From the NCBI GenBank assembly GCA_023436305.1, contig JAEZJQ010000134.1:1-38014 (forward strand): a stretch of DNA of 38,014 nt, given 5' to 3'. Below, piece after piece: positions 23,552 to 32,010 of this stretch. The stretch is from Bacillota bacterium. Its GTDB lineage: Bacteria > Bacillota > UBA4882 > UBA8346. The notes under the pieces are model-generated. The model saw only the letters and a list, made by a program, of their open reading frames with translations, was not told the origin of the DNA and made no database searches. Each line of letters starts with the position of its first letter. Within the stretch, counting starts at the first letter, position 1. Position numbers and translations under genes: made by a program.

Positions 23552-24048
23552 ACGAAGTAATACAATACTTGACTGCCGGTATTCGCAGTGGTTCCAAAGT
23601 TGCATTTTTAGGGGTGGGTTCCCCGTTACGGGCCGATGATTCAGTCGGTCTTTATATTGTTAAAGAACTGATGTCCCGGCTCATGCCGTTTGCCGGGCAG
23701 GAGTTTCGTTTTTGTCTGGGTGAGTCCGCTCCCGAAAATTTTTCCGGGGAGATCAGGAATTTTGGGACGACCCATTTGGTGATCATTGATGCCGCTGATA
23801 TAGGTGAGGCGCCAGGGACGATGAGGCTGATTCCCCAGGATCAGATCGGTGGGACCAGCTTTTCCACGCATATGTTACCGCTCAAGATGCTCACCGATTA
23901 CCTGGTGCTGACTACCGGATGCCAGGTGTTCGTCATAGGGATTCAACCAAAGACTCTGGTGTTTGGCCAGTTAATATCGGAGCCAGTGAAAGCTGCGGCG
24001 GATGAGTTTATCGAAAAGCTAATCACAGAGTGGCAGAAGGCAACCTGA
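23548..24048 (+). CDS. hycI: Hydrogenase maturation protease, HycI type
   Basis: A 166-residue nickel-dependent endopeptidase that trims the large-subunit tail after metal insertion. The signature LGVGSPLRADDSVGLY (about residues 21-36), the GESAPEN block, IIDAADIGEAPGT and FSTHMLPL contain the expected acidic and histidine metal ligands. GIQPKTL is the family's late motif. SAPEN plus GIQP match E. coli HycI as remembered. It overlaps the ferredoxin-subunit gene by 4 bases, and GGGAGA lies upstream. It is the last gene of the operon; its presence supports true hydrogenase activity rather than a complex I relic. Confidence 0.93.
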   Translation: MNEVIQYLTAGIRSGSKVAFLGVGSPLRADDSVGLYIVKELMSRLMPFAGQEFRFCLGESAPENFSGEIRNFGTTHLVIIDAADIGEAPGTMRLIPQDQIGGTSFSTHMLPLKMLTDYLVLTTGCQVFVIGIQPKTLVFGQLISEPVKAAADEFIEKLITEWQKAT

Positions 24049-24066
24049 AATCGGGTTGCCTTTTTT
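24037..24066 (+). terminator. Strong terminator of the hydrogenase operon
   Basis: AAGGCAACC (24037-24045) pairs perfectly with GGTTGCCTT (24054-24062), and a T run follows. The hycI stop codon lies in the 8-base loop. Confidence 0.92.
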
Positions 24067-24173
24067 GTTTGGGGAAAAAGCGTTATTTAAAAAACATTGG
24101 CTTTAATCGATAAGCCTTCGGACAGCCAGATTTCATTAGCCGGTTTCAGCCGGATGTAACTAATTTAAGCAAT

Positions 24174-24196
24174 CGATAAAATGAATCCGTTTATCG
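24174..24196. repeat. Hairpin in the spacer after the hydrogenase operon
   Basis: CGATAAA (24174-24180) is mirrored by TTTATCG (24190-24196). Outer GCAAT/ATTGC arms are offset by an 8-base bulge. No T run follows. It may be an RNA structure or the remains of a repeat. Otherwise 24067-24248 shows nothing recognisable. Confidence 0.35.
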
Positions 24197-24248
24197 TTTT
24201 CTCTATTGCTCAAAGTTTTTGTTGCATAAAAACTCATCAATATTTTGA

Positions 24249-24779
24249 GAAAACCCACATCAGGCACCTTACTGCAGGATCAACGTACAATCCACGAATA
24301 ATATATCACTGACTTTATTTGCCACATTGGTGTCGTAATATATACTAAAAACGATAAATGTTTCCGATTTAGCAGATCGCCAAAGATCAAATATTATTAC
24401 GAATGATTCTGTTAATTCAAAGAAAGACGAATCGACGGAGCAAGGAGAATGAGAAAATGGAGAAAGTCTTTCCGGTGACAAAGAAAAACAAGTAGATTAT
24501 TCGTATACCTCCAACTTTTGGGGTAATAAGGAATTTCCATCCTTACTATCACTTGATATTGCTTTTTTAAATACTGGGGTTTACAATGATTCAAGCATAT
24601 ACCATTGGTATAAATTCGATCATTGATCATTCAAATTAAACCTGAATTGCCCAGCAACTTCAAGAATTACAGTCAAAACTAAAATTTGTGGAATCGGGGT
24701 TAAAGCTTGCCAACTGTTCCAAAACTTACTCAAAGGTTTTTCCGGAAAATATCCGAAAAAGTACGAGTACTGTAAATAA
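24249..24779 (+). pseudogene. Probable decayed gene with three in-frame stops
   Basis: One forward frame stays protein-like across the region but is broken by TAA at 24336, TGA at 24450 and TGA at 24624, ending at TAA 24777. Intact stretches include NISLTLFATLVS (signal-like), VDYSYTSNFWGNKEF, SIYHWYKFDH and CPATSRITVKTKICGIG. Neither end has a credible start with ribosome binding site. I do not recognise the family; a small secreted protein is a guess. Base composition is more AT-rich than the neighbours. The alternative is non-coding sequence that happens to look coding. Confidence 0.33.
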
Positions 24780-24845
24780 TATTTCCGTTTTGCAATAGTA
24801 TTGAACCAGGGTCCAATATTATTTTTTTTTAGGGCGGGTGCTACA

Positions 24846-26879
24846 ATGAAAAACTTACAGATTGTTTTAAATCAACTCAAGCAACAACGGGGAAATTCAA
24901 CCCCGTCATTCTTTATACCCGAAGCCTGGAATACAGTGCAATATTCACAGTATAACCGTGACCCAAAACGCCCGGGGGAAATTAAGGTGGATCCTTATGA
25001 TTTCACCATTTCTTATCTGGAAAATTTAGTTTTACAACGAAATTTGCCTATGAACGACGCCAATCCCAGGGCACTTAATATTAACACACCGGACCTAAAT
25101 ACGCCATTGACCCGGAGTATCATCTACAGTATACTTCCCCGGATGTTTACCGCTTGGGAACATTACCGGAAAGGGGAAATTTGCTCCGGTACGTTTTTGA
25201 AGGCCATCTGTTTGTTACCTTATTTAAAAACGTTTCAGGTAGATATTATTTATTTATTGCCGGTATTTGAGTATAGCAATATGTATAAAAAAGGGGAACT
25301 GGGCAGCCCTTATGCCATCAAAAACATTTACAAACTGGACCGGAATTTGCATGATCCGTTACTGGGTGGCAATGCGGCGGAAATGATTGAAACCGAGTTT
25401 AAGGCATTCGTCGAGGCTTGCCATATTTTGAATATCAAGGTTATGGTGGATTTCGTGTTCCGGACGGTCTCCCGGGATAATGACTTGATAGCGGACCATC
25501 CGGACTGGTTCTATTGGATCGATTTAAAATATAATAAAACCTTTGCGGCTCCCGAAGTCGATAAGGAAGAAACCCATACTTTATTCAACAATAAGGCGTT
25601 GAAGAGTTTATATACCGCTCCGAATACCAAAGAATATTTATCCTGTTTTCGGATACCGCCTTCGCAAACTGACCCGGGGCTTTGGCGGCAAGTAGTTGCG
25701 GAAAGCAAACAGAAAGGCATAAACATTCTGGAATTGATTGAACGTGAGTTTGCGATGACTACCGCGCCGGGCTTTTCAGATGTAATCAACGATCCGCAAC
25801 CGCCTTGGACAGATGTGACTTATTTAAAATTTTATTACGATCCGCACCGGAGGGCGAAACCATATCTGGACCCGAAACAACCCCCGTATATTTTACAGGA
25901 TGGGGCCAGTTTAAATTTGTATCATGGTGAGCAGATTAATGAGAAGTTATGGGAATACGTGGCCAATATTATCCCCTTTTACCAGCAGAATTTCGGAATT
26001 GACGGGGCCAGAATCGATATGGGCCATGCTTTACCGGTTCAATTAAACCAGGCTATCGTCAGCCGTACCAAGAATATTAATCCGTTTTTCATTTTATGGT
26101 CGGAGGAGTTCGATACCGCAAAAGCAAAGGCGGCGAAGAACGATGGGTTCCATTTTATCAGCGGTTTTAGCTGGGGGATTTATAAAAGCTTAGAAAATCC
26201 TGACTTTAATAAAAGATTATTCACTGATACACTGGCAAAGTCGGCACTGCCTATTACGGCAGCTTTGGAGACCCCGGATACGCCTAGATTGGCCTGGGCT
26301 TTCCAGGAGAAACTAAAAATCGTCCAGTTGATGATGATCAATTGTTTTATTTCGAATGCGGTGGTCTTTATTAACAATGGTTTAGAGGTCATGGAACTCC
26401 AGCCGATGAATCTGGGGCTGGATAATACGGAGGCGGGCCGTTTCGTATTGGATAAAACCGATCCCTTATACGGCAAGTTAGCTTTTTTTGATAATTACTG
26501 TATTCACTGGCTTAACGGGGAGCAGGAATGGATGCGGCAATTGTTAACCTGCACATTGGACTTGCGCCGGCGCTACGCGGACCTGATAACAGCACCCCGC
26601 AGTTTTATTCGTTCGGAGGTATCAACCTCCAAGAGTACTCAATTAACTTTTATCGGTTATCTCGACGGCAAGTTAAATCAAGGTTTGTTTGTATTAATTA
26701 ACCGGGATTTCTCCACTGAAACCAAAGTACGGTTGAATTCATTGCTGCCATGGCGATTACGGAAAAAATGGCGCCGGGCGAATATCATTAACAGAAACGG
26801 CAATCCTTGTAATGAGCAATGGCCGATGGATCTGTGGCAGACATTGGCGCCGGGAGCCAGTCTGATCGGGTTGTTTTAA
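24846..26879 (+). CDS. GH13 alpha-amylase-family enzyme of uncertain specificity
   Basis: A 677-residue enzyme with a GH13 (beta/alpha)8 barrel and an intact catalytic triad. Motif I is VMVDFVFR (Asp202), motif II is GIDGARIDMGHA (Arg389, nucleophile Asp391), motif III is ILWSEEFD (acid/base Glu420), and motif IV is ALETPDTPR (Asp478). The usual motif I and IV histidines are not apparent. The central domain carries a long insertion (about residues 240-350). It has no signal peptide, so it is cytosolic. The frame opens at 24801, but ATG 24846 has AGGGCGGG 7 bases upstream. An alpha-glucan phosphorylase follows after a 48-base gap, so intracellular glycogen or maltodextrin processing is likely. 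GlgE-like transferase, debranching or hydrolase activity cannot be separated by eye. Confidence 0.85.
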   Translation: MKNLQIVLNQLKQQRGNSTPSFFIPEAWNTVQYSQYNRDPKRPGEIKVDPYDFTISYLENLVLQRNLPMNDANPRALNINTPDLNTPLTRSIIYSILPRMFTAWEHYRKGEICSGTFLKAICLLPYLKTFQVDIIYLLPVFEYSNMYKKGELGSPYAIKNIYKLDRNLHDPLLGGNAAEMIETEFKAFVEACHILNIKVMVDFVFRTVSRDNDLIADHPDWFYWIDLKYNKTFAAPEVDKEETHTLFNNKALKSLYTAPNTKEYLSCFRIPPSQTDPGLWRQVVAESKQKGINILELIEREFAMTTAPGFSDVINDPQPPWTDVTYLKFYYDPHRRAKPYLDPKQPPYILQDGASLNLYHGEQINEKLWEYVANIIPFYQQNFGIDGARIDMGHALPVQLNQAIVSRTKNINPFFILWSEEFDTAKAKAAKNDGFHFISGFSWGIYKSLENPDFNKRLFTDTLAKSALPITAALETPDTPRLAWAFQEKLKIVQLMMINCFISNAVVFINNGLEVMELQPMNLGLDNTEAGRFVLDKTDPLYGKLAFFDNYCIHWLNGEQEWMRQLLTCTLDLRRRYADLITAPRSFIRSEVSTSKSTQLTFIGYLDGKLNQGLFVLINRDFSTETKVRLNSLLPWRLRKKWRRANIINRNGNPCNEQWPMDLWQTLAPGASLIGLF

Positions 26880-26927
26880 AAAATGAATGATACGATTTCG
26901 GCTCAAATTTTTATAAGGAGTGGGAAA

Positions 26928-28544
26928 ATGATTGAAAAAGCACCTGCAAAAGTACCGAAAGTGGCTTACTTTTGTATGGAATTCGGCCTCCATGAGGATT
27001 TGAAAATTTATTCCGGAGGACTTGGAATCCTGGCGGGCGATATCTTAAAGGCGGCCAAAGATGAAAAACTGCCGTTGATCGGGATGGGTATCTTGTGGCG
27101 GCAAGGGTATACAACCCAGTTAATCGGTGAAAACGGGAAACCTTACGACTGTTTCCCGGAGTACCGGTATGATTTTCTGGAAGATACCGGAGTGATTGTC
27201 AGGGTGCGCATCCGGGGCCGTCAGGTTCAATGTAAAGTCTGGAAATGCACCAAGTATGAGAATGCGCCCTTGTATCTGCTGGACACCAATCTTCCCGATA
27301 ACAACGATCCGTTCATTACCGGCCAGTTATATGGCTGGTTCGGAGAGGAACGGATTGCCCAGGAGATGGTGCTGGGAATCGGGGGAGTTCGGGCGCTCCG
27401 GGCTTTGGGAATCAATGTGGACATTTACCACTTTAACGATAGCCACCCGTTATTGGCCGGACTGGAATTAATCCGGGAAGAAATGGATGAACGGGGTTTA
27501 TCCTTGGAAGCGGCCTGGCAAAAGGTCCGGGAACAAATTGTATTTACGACTCACACTCCGGTTATCGCTGGTAATGAAGTTCACGAACATGAGCTTTTGC
27601 ATTACATGGGAGCGAATAACGGCCTAACTTACGGCCAGATGTTAAAATTGGGTGGAGAACCGTTCAGTATGACTGTTGCCGGACTGCGATTGGCGAAAAG
27701 GGCCAACGCCGTCGCCGAACTGCATGGTAAAACCGCCCGTGCCATGTGGCGGGATGTAACCGGGGCTGCTGAGATTATTGCGATTACCAATGGTGTGCAT
27801 AATGGCACTTGGCAGGATAACCGTATCATTCAGGCATTTAATCAAAAGGAAGATTTGTGGGCTCCCCATTTGGCGGCCAAACGGGAAATGATCGCCGAGA
27901 TCGAAAACCGTAACGGAGTCAAACTGAATGAAAATATTCTCACCATAGGGTTTGGAAGAAGGGCCGCTCCATACAAACGCGGTGACCTTATTTTTTCCAA
28001 TAAAACGATTATTGATCCCTTATTGAAAGAAGGAAAACTACAGATTATTTTCTCGGGAAAGGCGCATCCCAATGATTTGGCGGGTAAGGAGATTGTGGCC
28101 AATTTATATAAAATGGCCGTGCTTTATCCGCAAAGTGTAATATTTCTTCAAAATTACGAAATGAGAATCGGGAAACTGCTCACCAGAGGCTGTGATGTCT
28201 GGCTCAACAATCCCATACGGCCATTAGAGGCCAGTGGTACCTCGGGCATGAAGGCGGCCATGAACGGAGTCCTCAATTTCAGCGTCCTGGACGGCTGGTG
28301 GCCGGAAGGTTGCATTCACGGCGTAAATGGATGGCAGATCGGGGACGGTTATGAAGGGAAAGATCAGGATAAGGTGGATGCGGAATCACTGTACCAGGTG
28401 CTGCTGGAGGAGATCATTCCCACATATTATATTCATCGGGATCAATGGGTAGGGATGATGTATGCCAGCATTGAAATGTCCCGGGAGCGGTTTTCAGCAG
28501 CCCGGATGGTTCGGGACTATTATGAGCGGATGTATATTGATTAA
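26928..28544 (+). CDS. glgP: Short-form alpha-glucan phosphorylase
   Basis: A 538-residue GT35 phosphorylase of the short archaeal/bacterial type (the classic GlgP is ~800 residues). It releases glucose-1-phosphate from glycogen or maltodextrin. Family landmarks are YFCMEFGLHEDLKIYSGGLG near the N-terminus, HFNDSHPLL, TTHTPVIAGNE, FGRRAAPYKRGDL, and the PLP-binding block EASGTSGMKAAMNG with Lys442. The frame opens at 26883, but ATG 26928 has AAGGAG 8 bases upstream and starts just before the conserved KVAYFCMEFGL. It is co-transcribed with the GH13 gene, and a terminator-like hairpin follows at 28595. Confidence 0.94.
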   Translation: MIEKAPAKVPKVAYFCMEFGLHEDLKIYSGGLGILAGDILKAAKDEKLPLIGMGILWRQGYTTQLIGENGKPYDCFPEYRYDFLEDTGVIVRVRIRGRQVQCKVWKCTKYENAPLYLLDTNLPDNNDPFITGQLYGWFGEERIAQEMVLGIGGVRALRALGINVDIYHFNDSHPLLAGLELIREEMDERGLSLEAAWQKVREQIVFTTHTPVIAGNEVHEHELLHYMGANNGLTYGQMLKLGGEPFSMTVAGLRLAKRANAVAELHGKTARAMWRDVTGAAEIIAITNGVHNGTWQDNRIIQAFNQKEDLWAPHLAAKREMIAEIENRNGVKLNENILTIGFGRRAAPYKRGDLIFSNKTIIDPLLKEGKLQIIFSGKAHPNDLAGKEIVANLYKMAVLYPQSVIFLQNYEMRIGKLLTRGCDVWLNNPIRPLEASGTSGMKAAMNGVLNFSVLDGWWPEGCIHGVNGWQIGDGYEGKDQDKVDAESLYQVLLEEIIPTYYIHRDQWVGMMYASIEMSRERFSAARMVRDYYERMYID

Positions 28545-28594
28545 TCTTCCGAATTTTAAACGGAATTAAAAGCAGTAAATTGATTGAAAAGGTG

Positions 28595-28636
28595 GGGAGC
28601 CTAATACTTTCGCGAGTAAGGGCTTCCTTTTATTTT
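28595..28636 (+). terminator. Probable terminator after glgP
   Basis: GGAGCC pairs with GGCTTC (one G-U pair), with an inner TACT/AGTA stem and a loop TTCGCG, followed by CTTTTATTTT. It lies 50 bases after the glgP stop. The rest of the spacer to rex (28637-28779) shows no gene and no convincing Rex site. Confidence 0.55.
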
Positions 28637-28779
28637 GGGTTAAACGATTTTTGGGATCTTACCGGATTCCAAATACCTGTCACCGAAACCGGCAAGGATT
28701 TCCATTCTCAAAGAGGAAAACCATTACTCCATGTCGAAAATCAAAAAGGGAATTTTTTCGTAAACAAGGGGGAGGCAGG

Positions 28780-29418
28780 ATGAATCCAATCGTAGCGAGC
28801 GAACGAAAAATACCGGAAGTGGTCATCCGGCGATTACCGCTTTATTTACGGGCGTTGGAGATTTTGGACCCGGGGGATTCTCCCATTGTTTCTTCGGAGA
28901 TTTTGGGACAAATGACCGGTACTTCATCGGTTCAGGTGCGTAAGGACCTGTCTTATTTCGGGGTTTTCGGCAAACAAGGAGTGGGTTATCAGACAGTTTT
29001 GCTCAAAGGCGAGCTACGCCGGATTTTAAAATTGGATCAGGAGATCCGGGTCGGGTTGATTGGTGCCGGAAATTTAGGCGCCGCCTTGGTACGATATCAT
29101 CAGAAGAACAGGGTCCATCACCCTTTGGAAATTGTGGCTCTGTTCGATACCGACGATAAAAAAATCGGCCGTCGTATCGCCGATGTAGAAGTATTTTCCA
29201 TCGACAAACTGGCCGAGAATATTAAAGAATATCGCATTAAAATGATGATTCTCGCTTTTCCGGCCGTAAATGTCCAACAAGTTGTGGACATCTGTATTGA
29301 AAACGGCGTGAAGTCCTTCCTTAACTTTATCCCGATCCCCTTAAAAACCCCACCGGGTATTAAAATACGCACTTCCGACGTTACTTTGGAATTGCAAAGC
29401 CTGGCGTATTACACATAA
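28780..29418 (+). CDS. rex: Redox-sensing transcriptional repressor Rex
   Basis: A 212-residue Rex, the NADH/NAD+ sensor that represses fermentation and hydrogenase-type genes when NADH is low. An N-terminal winged helix (about residues 1-80: VVIRRLPLYLRAL and TSSVQVRKDLSYFGVFGKQG) precedes a Rossmann domain with GAGNLG at 95-100. A C-terminal swapped helix is present (VTLELQSLAYY). A longer frame opens at 28651, but ATG 28780 has GGGGGAGG upstream and gives the standard Rex N-terminus. recD2 follows in the same direction after a repeat-rich spacer. Regulation of the hydrogenase operon 15 kb away is plausible, but no matching operator was seen there. Confidence 0.95.
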   Translation: MNPIVASERKIPEVVIRRLPLYLRALEILDPGDSPIVSSEILGQMTGTSSVQVRKDLSYFGVFGKQGVGYQTVLLKGELRRILKLDQEIRVGLIGAGNLGAALVRYHQKNRVHHPLEIVALFDTDDKKIGRRIADVEVFSIDKLAENIKEYRIKMMILAFPAVNVQQVVDICIENGVKSFLNFIPIPLKTPPGIKIRTSDVTLELQSLAYYT

Positions 29419-29506
29419 ATGAAGTGTGAAATGTGAAGTTTGAAGTGTGAAACCAATTACCTAAATTTCAAACTTCACTCTTTACCCTTCACCCTTCAAA
29501 CTTCAT
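29419..29506. repeat. TGAAGTGTGAA-type long inverted repeat
   Basis: The left part (29419-29452) consists of tandem GTGAA/TTGAAG-type units and the right part (29466-29506) of their complements, so the whole forms a long imperfect palindrome. It fills nearly all of the rex-recD2 spacer and leaves the GGGAGG ribosome binding site of recD2 just outside. A shorter relative lies at 22195-22238. Confidence 0.65.
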
Positions 29507-29520
29507 CTTGGGAGGCTTCC

Positions 29521-31698
29521 ATGGTTCAACTGGAAGGAACCATTGACCGGATTACTTTTTATAATGAAGACAACTTTTATACCGTCGCCAAATTAAAATT
29601 GAAAAATAACCGGACTGCCACCATTGTCGGCAATTTACCGCCGCTTTATACCGGGGAGGAATTGATTGTCAGGGGTGACTGGGTTCAACATAAAGATTAC
29701 GGCGAGCAGCTTCAAATTGAAGAGTGGGAACGCAAGGTACCACAAAGTATTGTGGGCATTGAGCGTTTTTTGGGCAGCGGGTTATTAAAAGGCGTCGGCT
29801 CGGCCACCGCCCAAAAAATTGTACGCCATTTCGGAACGGAAACATTGAATGTCATTGAAAATTCCCCGGAACAACTATTGCAGATACCGGGTTTTAGCAT
29901 GGTCAAGATCAACCGGATCGCCGACAGTTTAAAAGAATATGGCGATATCCAGCGAATTATGGTATTTCTGCAAGGTATTGGGGTCAGTCCGGGGTATGCC
30001 TTAAAAATTTATCATACCTATAAAAACGAAGCCATAAAAATCGTCAAAGAAAACCCTTACCGGTTGGCTGATGATGTTTTTGGAATCGGTTTTAAAATCG
30101 CCGATCAGATAGCGGGGAAGATCGGAGTCAGCAATGACTCCCCATACCGGATTCGCGCCGGAATCCGTTACTGGCTGAACGAGAATAGCAGTGAAGGGCA
30201 CATTTTCGCCTTCGAGACCGATTTTCTGGCCAAAGCAGGCAAGGAACTGGGAGTAAGTGAATTACAGTTGACCGCCGAAATGGAAGAAATGCTGATCAAG
30301 AAAGAAATATTCCAGGAAATCGTCAATGATAATCAAAAACTAATATACCTGGCCCCATTTTATTACAGTGAAGTGGGAGTGGCCGCCCGGCTCAACGAGT
30401 TGCTGCAGATTAAACCCGGGGGTATCCATATTGATCCGGTGAAAGCTTTGGAAAAGTTCGCCAAGGAAAGCCAAATCACTTTAGCGGACAAACAGCGCGA
30501 AGCGGTGCTAAAATCCTTGGAAAATGGGGTTCTGGTAATTACCGGCGGCCCCGGAACCGGGAAGACTACCATCGTGAAAGCGATTTTATCCCTGTTCAAA
30601 ACGGAGGGGCTCGGGGTCATGCTGGCGGCCCCCACCGGAAGAGCCGCCAAACGTTTGGCGGAAACCACCCAGGAAGACGCCAAAACCATTCACCGGTTAC
30701 TGGGGTACGGAAATGAAGATTTCGGCGGCAGCCGGTTTCAGTTTAACGAAGATGAACCGCTAACCACCGATGTCTTGATCGTGGATGAGTTTTCCATGGT
30801 GGATTTGATTTTGTTTTATAATCTTTTAAAGGCCATTACGCCCGGGACCCGGTTGATCATCGTTGGTGATGTGGACCAGTTGCCGTCGGTGGGTCCCGGT
30901 TCGGTGTTGCGGGATCTGATTCAATCCGCCAAAGTTCCCACTGTTCGCTTGAATGTCATCTTCCGCCAGGCCCAGGAGAGTTTAATCATCGCCAATGCCC
31001 ACCGGATCAATCAGGGGGATTTCCCGATGCTGTCCAAGGACCAGGATTTCTTTTTTATCGAGGAGTCCGAACCGGAGAAAATCGTTCAAATATTCCCGGA
31101 GCTAGTCAAGGTTAGAATTCCCAAGTTTTTGGGTTGCGATCCGGTGGAGGATATTCAGGTGCTGACTCCCATGCGCCGGACCATCACCGGGGTGGATAAT
31201 CTTAACCTTTGCCTCCAGGAAGCCTTAAATCCGGCCGTATCCGGTAAAACCGAACTGAAAACCGGGACAGCAACTTTCCGTTTGGGCGATAAAGTGATGC
31301 AATTGAAAAATGATTATCAAAAACGGGTTTTTAACGGGGATATCGGGAGGATCCGGCATATTGACCCGGAAGAGCGGAGAATGGTGGTGGCTTTTCAGGA
31401 AGTGGAGGGAGAACACCGGGTGCCTTATGAATCCGAGGAACTGGACCAATTGGTTCTGGCCTATGTTATTTCCGTTCATAAAAGCCAGGGAAATGAGTAT
31501 CCGGTGGTGATTATGCCGGTAACCACCCAGCACTTTTTAATGCTGCAGCGTAATCTGCTATATACCGCGGTGACCCGGGCCAAAAAAATGGTGGTGCTTA
31601 TCGGGACCAAGAAAGCGGTAGCCATTGCCGTGAAAAACAATAAAATCGAGGAACGGAATTCATTATTAAAAGAGCGTCTGATTACTACTTTGCATTGA
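29521..31698 (+). CDS. recD2: RecD2-type helicase
   Basis: A 725-residue SF1B 5'-3' DNA helicase of the RecD2 class (RecD found without RecBC). The N-terminal ~330 residues contain the OB-like and helix-hairpin-helix parts (start MVQLEGTIDRITFYNEDNFY; VGSATAQKIVRHFG). Motor motifs are Walker A GGPGTGKTT (Lys348), LIVDEFSMVD, VGDVDQLPSVGPG, NVIFRQ, and the late block VISVHKSQGNEYP with LLYTAVTRAKK. RecD2 proteins act in replication-fork and mismatch-related repair. The frame opens at 29440 inside the repeat; ATG 29521 with GGGAGG upstream is preferred. Confidence 0.94.
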   Translation: MVQLEGTIDRITFYNEDNFYTVAKLKLKNNRTATIVGNLPPLYTGEELIVRGDWVQHKDYGEQLQIEEWERKVPQSIVGIERFLGSGLLKGVGSATAQKIVRHFGTETLNVIENSPEQLLQIPGFSMVKINRIADSLKEYGDIQRIMVFLQGIGVSPGYALKIYHTYKNEAIKIVKENPYRLADDVFGIGFKIADQIAGKIGVSNDSPYRIRAGIRYWLNENSSEGHIFAFETDFLAKAGKELGVSELQLTAEMEEMLIKKEIFQEIVNDNQKLIYLAPFYYSEVGVAARLNELLQIKPGGIHIDPVKALEKFAKESQITLADKQREAVLKSLENGVLVITGGPGTGKTTIVKAILSLFKTEGLGVMLAAPTGRAAKRLAETTQEDAKTIHRLLGYGNEDFGGSRFQFNEDEPLTTDVLIVDEFSMVDLILFYNLLKAITPGTRLIIVGDVDQLPSVGPGSVLRDLIQSAKVPTVRLNVIFRQAQESLIIANAHRINQGDFPMLSKDQDFFFIEESEPEKIVQIFPELVKVRIPKFLGCDPVEDIQVLTPMRRTITGVDNLNLCLQEALNPAVSGKTELKTGTATFRLGDKVMQLKNDYQKRVFNGDIGRIRHIDPEERRMVVAFQEVEGEHRVPYESEELDQLVLAYVISVHKSQGNEYPVVIMPVTTQHFLMLQRNLLYTAVTRAKKMVVLIGTKKAVAIAVKNNKIEERNSLLKERLITTLH

Positions 31699-31907
31699 AA
31701 ATCCGCCAACACTAGGCTTATTCATTCCCATGTTTTGGGATCCTCATAGCGTTTATCCAGAACTCCTTGAACAATTCCCATTGTAAAAGGAGATTTTTAT
31801 TGTTCCCCAACCCAAATCTTTCACTCCTATCTTTACGCAACTTCCGATAGACATGAAAATCTAAACAAAAATGTTCAACAAATATTAAGAAAAAGGATGA
31901 TAAAAAT

Positions 31908-31937
31908 TTTACATTAATGGAGTAAAGTTTATTTATA
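31908..31937 (+). promoter_or_regulatory. Weak candidate promoter for comFA
   Basis: TTTACA (31908-31913), an 18-base spacer and TTTATA (31932-31937), about 75 bases before ATG 32011. The 31699-31907 spacer is AT-rich and has no supported gene, although one reverse frame ends in a protein-like stretch (see rejected items). Confidence 0.3.
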
Positions 31938-32010
31938 AAAAAGCATGACGACATACGACGGCTTTTAAAAAAGTCGGATACGGTGAATTTACCTCTAATT
32001 TCAATGCAGG

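Noticed and set aside
14082..24048. Respiratory complex I or Mrp antiporter operon
   Set aside because: The D-type subunit keeps all NiFe ligands and a cleavable tail with HycI, the B-type has CxxC, NuoEFG are missing, and redox subunits are present, so a hydrogenase fits best.
24181..24315. 44-codon forward frame starting ATG at 24181
   Set aside because: No ribosome binding site, and the start codon lies in the loop of a hairpin. It overlaps the better protein-like frame of the decayed gene.
24269..24630. Two overlapping reverse-strand frames of about 70 codons
   Set aside because: Neither has a convincing ribosome binding site or recognisable motif, and the forward frame in the same interval looks more protein-like.
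28651..28779. N-terminal extension of Rex
   Set aside because: The extra 43 residues are basic and unlike Rex. The ATG at 28780 has a strong ribosome binding site and gives the normal length.
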